NCBI GenBank assembly: GCA_023897205.1
Contig: JAHWDD010000006.1
Span: 3,720,001-3,784,000 of the forward strand
Length of the DNA stretch: 64,000 bases
Origin: Exophiala sp. HKRS030
Lineage: Eukaryota > Ascomycota > Eurotiomycetes > Chaetothyriales > Herpotrichiellaceae
Reading direction: 5' to 3'
Positions 1 through 11,085 of this stretch are shown here, in pieces; positions within the stretch are counted from its first letter, which is position 1, and each line of letters opens with the position of its first letter. Below the pieces are notes generated by a model. It was not told the DNA's origin. It saw nothing but the letters and a program-made list of their open reading frames with translations, and made no database searches. The position numbers and the translations under genes are program-made.

Positions 1-291
1 AGTAATACCATCTACATATCTGCCTAGCTCAAGTGACGCTTGTGCAAAGATGTAGCTGCAACCGAGATGCGAGCCTCGGAGTCCAAAAGATCGACTTGTG
101 TCCCAAGCTGCCTTGACGAAGCCGGACTGGAGTTGACAGTAAGACAGAAGATAGGCGGCTTCAGCGGATCGAGATTCATAGGCCACCAGCCGAGATGCAA
201 GGAATAGGGCGTTTTTCAACAAATTGTTGTCGAGGTGATAGTAGATGAGCTGTCGCAGTTGAGCCGCGACATGGGCATTAGTCGGAGCCAT
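1..291 (-). CDS. CDC27: Anaphase-promoting complex subunit 3 (Cdc27/APC3/BimA), N-terminal part
   Basis: The reverse strand from the ATG at 289-291 reads without a stop for 97 codons to the left edge, so the gene is cut by the window. The translation has the typical Apc3 N-terminal tetratricopeptide region: a LIYYHLDNNLLKNALFLASRL helix pair near residues 15-35, then YESRSAEAAYLLSYCQLQSG near 38-57. Apc3 is a scaffold TPR subunit of the APC/C ubiquitin ligase, which drives exit from mitosis; this end normally makes the homodimer interface. The ATG is chosen because the conserved region begins just after it. No intron is seen in the visible part. It is divergent from SND2 on the right. Identity comes from recognition of the family's N-terminus; the rest of the protein lies outside the window. 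Confidence 0.85.
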   Translation of the reverse strand, partial: MAPTNAHVAAQLRQLIYYHLDNNLLKNALFLASRLVAYESRSAEAAYLLSYCQLQSGFVKAAWDTSRSFGLRGSHLGCSYIFAQASLELGRYVDGIT

Positions 292-1353
292 GGCTGCATG
301 AGAGCGGCGGGAAGAAAAACGCGAATAATGGTAGGGTTGTGAGGTATGCGTAACGCGACTGACCAAAGACGTGTGAGGGCGAGCGTGAGGAAGCCGATCT
401 TGTGGTGGCTCTGAACTGGCCGGCGCCAAAGTCAGAGAGTCGAGGGAAGATATCGCAGGCAAAACAAAAGGACCCGCAATCTGGAGTCAAAACGCAAATC
501 AATACATTAGGGCAGGGTAGGACTCCAGGAACGCGAATCTTTGGGAGAAGGGGAGGAAGAGATTAGGGTGATGTATGATTATGAATATAAGTTGAATGGG
601 TAGAGGCAGTTGAGATGTGAATTGGGAGTGACGACTTTGTGGTTGACAGTGGATTTCTCCAAACACGGCGGACGAGTGCAACGATGGTGGTGGTGATGGC
701 GAAGGGCGACAGTCTTTACCTTTGACCCGCTGTGGTCGGTTTCTTCCCTTGTGCACTCTAGCTGACTAGCCCGCCTCTAGAGCAGTTGGTTAGTTCCTGC
801 CTATGGGGTTAGTCTCTAGGCGTCTATGGGGCAAGACCGTTGTTTACTGCCTTCTTGGAAACTAATCGCCGTTAACAAGTTAACTACTAACAGCCTCTCG
901 GGGCGAGTTGACGACCTGAACCACTCGCACTGTCGAATGGATAAGTAAAACATTGTTAGGCTTCGAGCTGCTTGCAGTACATACCTAAGGCAAGAACTTC
1001 CAGCCGCCAAAGACGCAAACCGTTAGGCAGTTCCCTGCACCCCACTTAGTCTGGCTAATTCATGTGCTGGAGGGCAACCAGAGGTACTCGGTACCTAAAC
1101 CACAACATGTGGCTGAAGATGTGCTAAGCTTCGATGAGGCTGAGAACGTCCTCTGGTTGACGAGGCTGTAAGACGAGGCTGGAGTCTGTGCGTGTGGCGT
1201 GTGTGGCGGGGGAAGCTAACCAACAACGCACATCCCACATTATTACCACCACCAGTGTGCTAATGATTTACGGACTACGGGGTACGACGACAGAAGTCGG
1301 AACACTTCATATCACATCACATATCGATACAATCCACACATCTAAAGTTAACC
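292..1353. other. Intergenic region between divergent CDC27 and SND2
   Basis: About 1.06 kb that should hold both promoters. Short ORFs here have no recognisable composition or family. The stretch before SND2 has a weak AC-rich leader. No clear TATA box or repeat was seen. Confidence 0.5.
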
Positions 1354-1924
1354 ATGGCTCAGGTATCATCTCCTCTTACCCACTGGACACCACCGTCCCG
1401 CTACTAACAAATCCCAGAAAGCAGCCAAATCGCTGGCGGTGCGCAACACTTCACGACTCAAACAGACGCACCTGATCACGCTCGGCATCCACGTGGTGTT
1501 TCTCTTCCTGAGCTTTACTTTCCGCCGATCGCTATCCCTCAAACGCTACGCTATCCTCTCTTCCCCGGGCCTCATTATAGAATTCTACCTCGATCGCCTG
1601 GCCAGACCCGTGTACAAGCCAGATGGGTCGCTGCAACGAGCAGGCGAGGATCTCGACGCCAAAGGCCTGACCGAGTTCATGTGGGATATCCTGTACTGGG
1701 GGTGGATCAATCTCATTCTCGTCATCATTCTCGGCAATCGTGCCTGGTGGCTGTATCTGGTTGTTCCGGGCTATGCCGCCTTCTCCGCTTACACGACTGC
1801 TACGGGTTTGCGGGGTCAATTGAGTGGTCTTGCTGGAGCAGGAGGCGAGGGTATCGCCGAACCTCAGAGCAAACGGCAACAGAAGATCGAGAAACGGGGT
1901 GGTCAGAAGGTTGCTTACCGGTGA
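1354..1924 (+). CDS. SND2: SRP-independent targeting protein 2 (SND2/TMEM208 family), ER membrane
   Basis: Two exons. Exon 1 is only nine bases (ATG GCT CAG, 1354-1362). The intron runs 1363-1417, starting GTATCA, with CTAAC as branch point and ending CCCAG. Exon 2 is 1418-1924. The protein begins MAQKAAKSLAVRNTSRLKQT, a typical start for this family, and is 171 residues long. Hydrophobic segments lie near residues 24-40, 84-100 and 103-118, and the tail is basic and lysine/arginine rich. The family acts in the SND route that targets tail-proximal membrane proteins to the ER independently of SRP. The tiny first exon is easy to miss: an ORF caller starts at a non-ATG codon at 1439. Family assignment is from conserved N-terminal and membrane segments. 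The reading frame is intact. Confidence 0.85.
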
Positions 1925-2773
1925 TTCCCGCAACGGAAGGAATCAGGTTATTACATTACGACTACTAGATGTTTGATGCCTCAGATTCGTGGCCATCTGT
2001 ACGCCTGTACCATGGACGGTCATAGCCAGTCCAGCTGCCCAACAGAGTCCGCCGCAACAAAATCGGTAATGGCAGTTTTGTGTCGATAAAGACAGGGAGG
2101 ACGTCCACTTACGAAACCAGTGAGGGAGACCATGCCGGACACCCTCAGGCCAGTCGTGGAACACATCAAGAATCACGCAGTTTGGCTTCGTGATCCCCAA
2201 CCTAGATTTGGTGTCCCTCTCGGAGGCGAACAATCTAGTCGGCTTTTGTGGTCTAGCTGTCTGGGCAGATACCCATTGCTGAGCTAGAAGACAACCTTGT
2301 CGGCATCCTGGACGCTTGAAGTGAGTAAAGGGCTTAGTTTAGCCCAAGAGTCCCAGAGTCCATCGAATGGACCTTTTAATAGGCAACCGGATGGCTGGTT
2401 GCTGCTGCTCTGCCGAAAAGTCGTTACGCGGTCACTGTTCCTGTCATTGTACGCAACGGGAAGGATTACGTATAAAAGATTACATCTCATTGAACATCGC
2501 TTTGACCAGACCACCCCCCAGATACAGACACGTCCGACCACGTTGGACTTTTGAAGCGCTGTTGTTCCTTTGTTTTCCAGTTTCCGGAGTCCCGGGCAGA
2601 CTTTGTAGAACGAATTCTCAGTCAACTCAACCTACCCGCACAAATTCCCAAAACATAGGTGTGTACATATATATCGCAGGCAAACAATGCTTTCAAGTAA
2701 CCGCGCAAACAATCGACCACCCAGTGCTTCTCGTCATCAAGTCATGCACTTCCCGGTCGATTCACTTCCTCCC
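1925..2773. other. Intergenic region between convergent SND2 and carrier gene
   Basis: About 0.85 kb where two genes end towards each other, so it should hold the 3' untranslated regions. Short ORFs on both strands look like chance. Nothing else is seen. Confidence 0.5.
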
Positions 2774-4227
2774 TTACTCCCCTCTTCGATCTCCATCTAA
2801 CCACCTCGCCAGTCCCGTAGTACCATACAGGTCCCTCCACTCGACATTCACGCCATCCCCGCCAGTATCCTCCTCGACATATTCGGCAACAAACTCGGCC
2901 GTCTCGTTGGCTTTTTGACGGACAGCTTCGCTGGCTTGGTCGATCCGCTCACCGACTCTAGCCATCGCCAGGTTGTAGTATTCCACTGACGTCTTGGCCC
3001 GATCTCTGAAGCGCTTCCCACCGCCTGCGCCCAGTTTGCCCCGATAGCGATTAGAAAGAATGGCTAGAATGTAATAGGCCTTGACCAAGAACCTTTGCAC
3101 AATTTGTTTTACCGACATAGTTAACCCATGGGAAAAGAATGCACGGATGACCTCAACTTGCAGACCTTGATAGAGCGCTGATGTTCCTTCGGTCTTTATA
3201 ATGGTGAGAACGGTAGAAAGCACGGTAGCACGAGCAGCCCGCCGTTTTTTCTCGCCGTGCACGTCAGAGTCGATGACCTTCTTCTCATCTTGAGCTTCTT
3301 GTTTCGCACCAGCCTGTAGTCTTGCCTTGGCCAGACTAAAGGGGTAAGTGATGGAACTGGCAAAGGCCTTGCTGAGCGCGGAGAGGAGGAAAGTCAGACT
3401 GGCTGGAGGATTGTCTCGCCGCGAACGCGGTACAGTAAGTCGTTTTAAGGTTTCAAACAAGAAGAACGTAATACTAGGGTTCAGCGTGAGGATCAGACTG
3501 GCCGAATATCCTGACCAGAAGCCAGAAATACCCTTTTCCGCAAGAATGCCCTGTGCAATGGCTCGGGCTGTGGGGACCTTGAACGTTTGACCTCCCTCCT
3601 CTTTAGCGGCTAGGAGGGCAGCCGCTTGCTTTCTCGTAACAATATTCGCGATCGGTGTGGTGGCCAGCTTAGTCATGGCGCCCGCAATGAAACCGACACC
3701 GAGTTCTTCAAGTGGTGGTAGACTCTTTGCGCCGGGATGACGCTGGGATAATCTATGGTCCCGAAGGAAGGAATATGATAGAAAGAAGAGGAATGAGTCG
3801 GCCACTGTCTTGCCTGTGTCTTGCAAAATGCCCGTATAGAGGCCTGAAACACCGCCTTCATTATGGTAGATCTTCTGCACCGCATCTAGGAAAGACTGGT
3901 ACTCGTCATCATTGGGTTTCGACAGATCTTTCCGGAGCTGGCGTTGGATCTGGAGGCGGGTGATGATTAGGTCGACGGGATACAAGAGGGCATTTGAAAT
4001 GGCGGCACCGGTGGATCCCGCAACGGCATGACCTAGTGCTTCGAGGAAAGAGGAACTGGAAACAGCTGACTGCCGCTGTGTTTCTTGAGCTTGATGGTAT
4101 CGCTCAAAAGCATCCTGTTAAGAAAATGGGAGTCCTGTGATTAGTTCGAAGAACGTGTGTATAGCAGGCTATGCAGATGGAGTGGAGAAGGTCAACATAC
4201 CAACTGACTGTTATACACGTTGGCCAT
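2774..4227 (-). CDS. Mitochondrial-carrier-family protein, peroxisomal PMP47/ANT1 type
   Basis: Two exons on the reverse strand: exon 1 at 4227-4201 (MANVYNSQL) and exon 2 at 4114-2774. The intron of 86 bases starts GTATGT and ends TTAACAG. The product is 455 residues. Three carrier repeats are marked by YPVDLIITRLQ (Pro near 55), TTPIANIVTRKQ (Pro near 163) and TYPFSLAKARLQ (Pro near 267), each the loop after an odd-numbered helix. The tripartite plan and these variants of the PX[DE]XX[RK] signature fit the PMP47/ANT1 group, which brings ATP or related nucleotides into peroxisomes for fatty-acid activation. The protein is longer than usual for a carrier because of a roughly 100-residue hydrophilic C-terminal extension. 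Substrate and peroxisomal location are inferred from family resemblance. The reading frame is intact. Confidence 0.75.
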
Positions 4228-5316
4228 ATCGCTAGGACAGTCACGCTAGTGTGGGTGAAGAAGTTGAAGTGGAGAGGAGGAGGCGGCGCCGTTCAAGAGG
4301 GACGATGTGAGGAAGAGGGATGGTGGTCGACTGTGTCGTTGTACGCGGTTGTTTTTCTGGAGCGGTTGTGCTATTGCAAGTTATGCCGCTGATCAGTCAT
4401 GGCTGGGCCATCCGCAATATCCAGACAGTGACCGTGTGGAAGGATGTGAATGGCGATGGTGGTGATGATCTGATGCTTTCAAGTCGACAGGAAGTCAGAG
4501 GGTCTCATTGATCGATCGCGCAATGACGAAAGTGGTTGAGGATTCAGGAAGGTGCCTCGGGCTCCATGCCCCAGAGTCTGGATCCGGCTTAGGGGCGATT
4601 CACAAACTCCAGAGGCATTTACCCCACATTTCGTTTGGATTTAAACTGGGTCCTTAGGCGCCCAGAGAGCTACCTAGTTAGTTGCCTACTTATGGGCCTC
4701 GGACCTAACAACCTCGCCTATTTCTGTATACTCCAGTTAGAATTTACAACTCACAAGGCTCGCAAGTCTCTGACGCTAACTAATATAACTCCCCAGGTAT
4801 AGACTGAAGGATCCCCTTATGAAGCCGACAGTCACACATCAAACCATACCCTCCGAACCTGTAACTGTCAAGTCAAAGACCAAAGGCTTAAGTACACTGG
4901 CTTTGATAATTCTTCTACAATTCTTCACTTGACTCAACTCGCTGGCATTGGATTGAAAACAAAAACTCTTGGTACATTTTCTGGCTGTCTGGCTCTTCAC
5001 TTGTTGCCAAACGTCGCCTCCCGTACGGCTGATGATAATAAGAGAGAGGTCAGTAAAGCTCATAGAGAGCTGGACACGTCCTGTCGGTGTCTTCCATTTC
5101 CCATGTATGACTTTGCAAAAATGACAAACGCCTCATGTTGGCTCTCTCGCTATTTGTTAAAACCCTTGATCGTCCCCAAAAAGGGTCAGCCAACTCCTGG
5201 AAAAGATAAATCAGTAAATCCTCATAAGAAAGTCCCATATCAAGTGGACGATCCTTTCGCAATACGGTCTTTCAATTTTTGACTATCCCTGTACAGCCAT
5301 TTCGGTCTTGAGCCGA
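4228..5316. other. Intergenic region, carrier promoter and JHD1 3' flank
   Basis: About 1.1 kb upstream of the carrier gene and downstream of JHD1. It holds one copy of the recurrent 9-mer CTAGTTAGT at 4674-4682. The ORF of about 117 codons near 4929-5282 has no recognisable features. Confidence 0.45.
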
Positions 5317-8300
5317 TTATGCCCTCATGCTTGCTCTCCTCCTTAGACCAAGCTCTGCAGCTTGCAGCTCGCGAGCAAACTTCTCATCAGCGTCAATCTC
5401 ACTGCTTCCTCCTACTCCACTCCCTGAGCTGCCAGGTCTCGGAGGCGACTTATCGCGAGACCCGCCACGCCCTGCCACGGCACCAGCAAGCTGATGCGTG
5501 GTTCCCGAAGTATTGCTCGACGATCGTCGACTTTTGACGCTCGTCACCATCGTCTGGCCACTCACCACACTCGAAGCTCTCCGGGGGCTGGTTTCGATCG
5601 AACCGGAGCTTTACTCGGTGATTTGATATCCTCGGGTGTGTACCTTTCGACCGGTTTCGGCTGCCGGGACGAGTGTCTCGACAAGGGTGTCAAATCCGTG
5701 CGCCCTGAAAAATCTCCGTTCATGCCAATGTCCATTCTGATTGTTGATGGCGTAGCAATTTCACCATTTTGTCTTACCGCTGCTGGGGTCTGCAGCATGT
5801 CGATACTATCACCTTCGGTTTTGATACCGATCTCTTCGAAAGGCGAAATCGAGACATGGTCAGCATCGAGCTCTTTGATTAGTTGCAGATTCGCCGCGGC
5901 TCCTGATTCCGAGATTTTTGTTCCCTCCCGAGATAGGTTACTGTACGCCGGAGGCGACGGTTCATCTTCGATTGCTTCGCTGGCTAGCCGTCTCTGGTCA
6001 CCATTTGTCAAAGCAGGATCGATGACATCCTCGAAGCTATCGTCATTGGTGCGAGAATGCAGTGTTTCATCACTGAGTCGAGCCGGACGCTTACTGTTGG
6101 TGGATCCTCTTGGCTTCGAAGGCTCTGCCGCTTTAGCAGGATCTACCCGGCCATGTTCATCATGGACACATCGGCGCTGCTGTACATTAGCATTTATCGT
6201 CACAGTGAGGCCCCTTTTAAACGTACCTTGCTCTTCCGGCACTCCTCACAAGCTTTACTTCTGCTTTTCTTCGAAGATGATTGCGTATCACCAATTGTAG
6301 AAGCACTTGTGACGGGCAAAAGGGGATCTGAACCACCAAGCACATCAACATTTCGTGTCTCTGGGGATGAAATATCGCCACTGGTTCCATTCGCGTGGCT
6401 GAGGCTCGCGGGAGGTAGATCCGCGTTTGAAAAGCTCCTCGGTCGAATTTCTGGCGCCGCTCGTGATGGAGTTTCACTGCCTGGCTTATGGCGACACTTG
6501 ATGCGACGTTGGCGACAGGCGGCGCAGGCGACCCGTAATCCATTTCCTTTTGGTCCAGACTTATTGCTGGCTTTTACAACAACGGCCGGGATCTCCACAA
6601 TTGGGGAACTTCGTATTTGGTTGGCAGCTTGTGCAGCTTTGCGAGAAGAACTGCGTTCTCCAGGTAACCGAAACGTCTCTACCTTTTTGATTTTCTCGAC
6701 CTTCTCAGCTTCAAGGGTTCCATCCGAATAGACCCATTCGGGGACTTGCACATTACCAATCTTCCAAGCACACCAGATGGCGAACATTTTGACCATTGTC
6801 AGTGGATCGCCGTGACCTTTTGGGATTGAGGCCCTGACTGCATCAATCTGCTTCTTCGTGATATCCGCTACGGGCAACCCAGCATCTATTCGAGCAGTGC
6901 GGTAAAGGTAGTCTCGGAGAGCGGGCAAGCCTGATATTTCGGACTCTGGATAGTATCGAGCATTGTAGGTATCATATCCCGGCTCAGCCGTGTTGGCTAG
7001 ATCCCCGACTTCGTGCCATGTAGGATTGGCGCGAAGGTAGGTGTACTCGGGGTCTTCGCGAAAGTCTTCCATAATGTCCTCTGGCAGTGGGTCTTCTTCC
7101 AAATATTTGATAAGAGCGTACCACATGACTTTCTGAAAATAAGGGTATCGAAACTTTGCTGCAACTTTGGTCACTTTTTCAACATTGGCCACTTTGAGCT
7201 GCATTTCGTAATCAATCCGAGTGAGAAAATTGCCCCCAATCACCAGACTGTCCTCAGGCGTCCATACAGAATGTATCCATCCAGCAGGAATGAATGCGGT
7301 GTCGCCTTCGTGGAGGTCGACTCGGATGCAGTGGTCATTACAAAGGTCTCCCAACCAGGTCTCGCCTTGCGAATCGGAATTGCACCAATCTTCGTACTTC
7401 TTCAAGTACCTGTCCTCCGGGGGATGAAAAAGAATGTCTTCGTTCCCTTGAGGATGTGGTAATAAACGGAAGAGCCTCCGAAGTCGATATGAAAATCAGT
7501 ATAGCTGTCAGCTACTGACATCAAACAGTAGAACTGGACTGGTCGCTTCTTTGTACGTGTCTCAGTATCCGTGTCCCAGACGTGATCCTCCAAGTCAAGG
7601 TCTCGCACTACCTTGGGGCGTCGAATGAGCTTGCCTAAGGGACTTTGAGAGACCTCAAGACTGATTACATTTCGGATGGGTTTCTCTCCAGGCTGTTCGT
7701 AATAGTCTGCCCATTGCTGGAGAGTAAAATGGCCTTTTGTTTCTTGAGACTTGACATCGATGACAGGAACTGCTTCATCAAGGCCATAGAGCTCAGCAAC
7801 CCTCCGCACTGTCAGGTTTTCGGGGATGACCATATCCAGCAAGTCTTGCCCGCAGTTCATGACTTCTTCTGTTGTCATTTCAGGAGATCCAGAAGTGTCT
7901 GCGTTTTCCACCAACCCGTTGCCATCGTATCGTAGCTCAAGGTCACTGTTTGGTTTCGACAGCGAAGAAGAATTCGATCCAGGAGAAAGCTGCACTCCAA
8001 ATCGCGGATTCCAATCCGCGGGAACCACAAAAGGTCTTTTCATGCCAGTAAAGTTCTCCAATAGTTCTGCAGTGACCAGCTCTGGCCGAATGCGGGCAAA
8101 GTCATCGGGTACAAGCTTGATCTTGCCCTCTTTGAAGGGCTGGATATAGTGATGGGTTGAGGTCTCAATCGACGAAGTGACCAAGCCTTGATTTAGTCTC
8201 GCATAGTCGATCGCGGTCCGAGCTCGCGATGACTTGCGTACATATGTCGTTTTACCGTGTATGGGCTCACAGTCCTTGCAGCGGTATTTATCCACGCTGT

Positions 8301-9554
8301 CAACGTCTCCTTTACTTCTTAGACCAACACAGTCTCCATGAAACCATCTCTTGCACGCATCACATTCGATCCAATTTGTTGTCCCTTCGTCGTTTATTGG
8401 GTTGTCTATCTGGATGCGTCCACAAGCTGCGCAGAGATCTGCCAATACCTCAGTTTGTATTCTACGTTGTTTCTTAACCGGAGGAGGCTGTGGAGACGCG
8501 CGTGGACTTTCTTCTGGAAGCTGGGAAAGTGAGTCCGTTTCTTGTATCCCGGATGCTAGACCATGAGGAGTTTTCCGCTTGTAGTGATCCTTGTGACCAG
8601 AGAAGGAAGCTCTTCTGTCCCTCGACGAGTCATGGACTCGACGGTTGGTGTCTTCGGCAGTTCGAGGTCTTCTTGTATTAGAATGAGGTCTCTTTTTCAG
8701 TATGTTATAAGGCTCTAGACTCGACTCCGCAAGAGCCCCGTCCGAGGTAGCCCAAGCTTCAGAGCGGGTGATGGCATCCGTAGAATATGTGGGAGAGTGG
8801 AGAGTGGCAGGGGGAGTCTTGGTGTCTCTTTCTTGAAATTCACCTCGTTCTTCAGACTCAGAAGTAAAAGTGCATCCTCACGTAGGACATCATTAGCAGA
8901 AATGTCATCTCCACTGGTTTTAAGTCGAGCGTTGTTCAGTGAGAATTCATAACTGGGTAATCTTTCAGACTTTATTCTTTTCGCTGGAGGGCTTTCGAAC
9001 GTCTCGATAAGAGGTGTGCGCTGAGTATAGGAAGTGGAAGGTCGTACGGCAGAGATGGAGTAAGATTTAATGGGAGACTGGGAACCGGAGTGTAAAGGGC
9101 TCGCGATTGCGGCAGAAGCCAAATCATCAATCGTAGAACCTGACCGTGTATGACCGCGCCTGCTGATATTATGAGGATTTTGAGACAGCGAAAAATCTCG
9201 TGGAGTCCGCCCCGGAGAAACAGGTTGTGCTGCAGAGGTGTTGGCCTCCACGACCTTGGCGGCAATATGAGCGGCGCCATTGGCGTCAATGTAAAGATGA
9301 TCAGGCTGTATGGCAGGATGCGGACGATTAGAGATGCCAGCATCAAAAAGTCCCAACCCTTTCAGCTGATGGTGGTCTTGTTGGACAGGATCGTGGTCAA
9401 GTTGAGTTTGAGGTTGAGGATTGAATGCGGAAGAGGGATCTAGTGTGGGTTCGGGAGAGATGCGTTCGATGTCATCAAGTAGTGGACGGTCGGGACTGGT
9501 TGCTCGAACATGAGCATTGCCCTCCGAAGCCCTCCATCTCGTCGATGTAGGCAT
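5317..9554 (-). CDS. JHD1: JmjC histone demethylase with PHD finger (JHD1/KDM2 type), frame broken three times
   Basis: The reverse strand encodes, in order, a low-complexity N-terminus, a C4HC3 PHD finger (about 8440-8270, LCAACGR ... IECDACKRWFHGDC), a JmjC domain with the Fe ligands in FHIDFGGS (about 7475) and GWIHSVW (about 7275), a helical region, two CX2CX6C basic motifs, and a conserved end, ELQAAELGLRRRA. JHD1 enzymes remove methyl groups from histone H3 lysine 36 using Fe(II) and 2-oxoglutarate. One intron (6226-6177, GTACGT...CAG) lies in the second cysteine motif. The frame breaks at 8810-8814, 7419-7423 and 5583-5587, each a run of five G on the plus strand; one more base in each gives a continuous product of about 1,396 residues. 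The start at 9552-9554 is the first ATG in frame and is less certain. JHD1 is divergent from SF3B6. Confidence 0.85.
6177..6226 (-). other. JHD1 intron with tandem (NAGNAG-type) acceptor
   Basis: The donor is GTACGT and the branch is TGCTAAT. Two AG acceptors lie three bases apart, giving introns of 47 or 50 bases. Using the distal AG keeps CX2CX6C spacing in the second cysteine motif (CEECRKSKRRC); the proximal AG adds one glutamine and makes the spacing CX2CX7C. The distal site is therefore favoured. Confidence 0.7.
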
Positions 9555-10329
9555 TGCTGGACTGTCGGAGGAGCTCTTGAGTCTCAAAGGGCGAAGGGGA
9601 GTTGAAGGGTGTCGTTGCGGAGGCGGGGTGTGGGAAGATCAGGGTGGAAGATTAGACGATCGCGGTTCGAGAAGTTTGGCGGGGAACGCGAGTCGGAGCA
9701 GGACTACATTGGTGAAGAGAGTGATATTGACCTCCGGGCGGAGGCCAGAGTGCAAAGGAAAGAAAATGAACGTTGCAAGATGAGAGAGAGTCGAGGTTGT
9801 TTGTTGCGGGAGGTTCGAACTTCGAAGGTGAACGCCAAAGGCACAGGCGCAGACGGAGACAAAAGCCACAGATTTTGCCGCCACAATGCTGCAAAGCCAC
9901 AAGTGAATGACAGTCACTAACCTCACAAAGGCGGCCGTAAAATACCATCCTTCAAGATTACACATCGACAGGTGCACTCTTCGAGACTGCGGCCAACTTC
10001 ATCCACTCCTCCTTTCGCCCAGTGATCTATGACTGTTTTCATTTTGAGCTTGAGATGATTTGACGCCTTCCGTATTCTCCTAACGCTCTAGAAATTCTCC
10101 AGAAATTCCTCAGGCCTAATCTAGACGCAGAAGTAGTAAAACCAAGATTACGGCTGCGCCGAGTTTTACCGTACGGGCTTCGTATCCTCCTCCTCCTCCT
10201 CGCCGCAGATCAGGAAACCTACAAACCCTCATCTTCCACCATTTAACAGATTCACTACATACTTCAGTATTCTGACTCTCCTCGCGCCTAATCCTGCATA
10301 CCATCCATTTCCACCCTACCTTTCACATC
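9555..10329. promoter_or_regulatory. Shared divergent promoter of JHD1 and SF3B6
   Basis: This 775-base spacer separates two genes that point away from each other. It contains a (TCC)n tract near 10181-10200 and a pyrimidine-rich leader just before the SF3B6 ATG. No obvious TATA box was seen. Antisense and sense ORFs here look like chance. Confidence 0.5.
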
Positions 10330-10680
10330 ATGTCCCGCAGCAACAAACTTGCTCCTGAAGCCAACCGCATCCTTTTTGTCAAAAACCTGGCCTACAACAT
10401 AGACACCCCCGCGCTTTTTGATCTCTTTGGCAAATTTGGTTCTATCCGGCAAATCCGAGCCGGAACCTCAAATACCACAAAAGGGACAGCCTTTGTCGTT
10501 TACGACGATGTGCTCGACGCAAAACAGGCCTGTGATAAACTGAATGGGTTCAATTTCATGAACCGCTATCTGGTTGTTCTATACCACCAACCCGAGAAGA
10601 TGAAGGTCGAAGTCAAGGAAGACATCGCCGCGAGGCAAGAGAACTTGGAGAGGATAAAGAAGGAGCACGGCATCGAGTGA
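10330..10680 (+). CDS. SF3B6: Splicing factor 3B subunit 6 (SF3b14/p14), RRM protein
   Basis: A single-exon gene of 116 residues. One RNA-recognition motif fills most of it: RNP2 is ILFVKN at residues 14-19 and RNP1 is KGTAFVVY at 51-58. The sequence LAYNIDTPALFDLFGKFG and the YLVVLYHQPEKM segment after the RRM are typical of the p14 subunit of SF3b in the U2 snRNP, which contacts the branch-point adenosine and the SF3B1 scaffold. The length matches the family (about 115-125). The ATG follows TCACATC and is the only one possible before RNP2. The frame is intact. It converges on ADE2, with about 400 bases between the stops. Confidence 0.92.
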   Translation: MSRSNKLAPEANRILFVKNLAYNIDTPALFDLFGKFGSIRQIRAGTSNTTKGTAFVVYDDVLDAKQACDKLNGFNFMNRYLVVLYHQPEKMKVEVKEDIAARQENLERIKKEHGIE

Positions 10681-11085
10681 ATGAAGAAAGATGCACACAG
10701 GGTTATTGACCTTTCTGACGAGAGTGTGAACATGGGCTTTGCCCTTTCATGGCTACGGGTTCTTCTCAAAAGCGGGCAAAAGCGGGCATCAATGATGCTC
10801 ACTATGAACGGGCCCCTCAGCTCTTCCAGTCAAGATCTGAGCATCAGACAAGTTCTCAATATTGCGGCCAGTGTAATTTGGCAAGGCAGTCGACCACATT
10901 CACTAGAGTGAAGTGTTTTCCAACAAGGGAATGGCACTGCCGGAGTGGCTGGAGGAGACAAGTCGTTCTGCAGCAAGGACGAGCCCACAGATTGGCGTAC
11001 GATGCATTGATTGCAGTGTGTCCACCATAATTATGGAGATTACAATAGTGACTAACGTTCGGCTGTAGCATTACGAATGCAAACC
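10681..11085. other. Intergenic region between convergent SF3B6 and ADE2
   Basis: About 400 bases holding the two 3' ends. No ORF or repeat is supported. Confidence 0.5.

Noticed and set aside
4929..5282. A 117-codon open frame between the carrier and JHD1
   Set aside because: It has no domain or coding-like pattern and lies in a 3' flank.
7390..7440. Programmed -1 ribosomal frameshift as the explanation for the JHD1 breaks
   Set aside because: A C-CCC-C slip would work on paper, but the same kind of break occurs in six unrelated genes and not at a common slippery signal with a structured downstream element.
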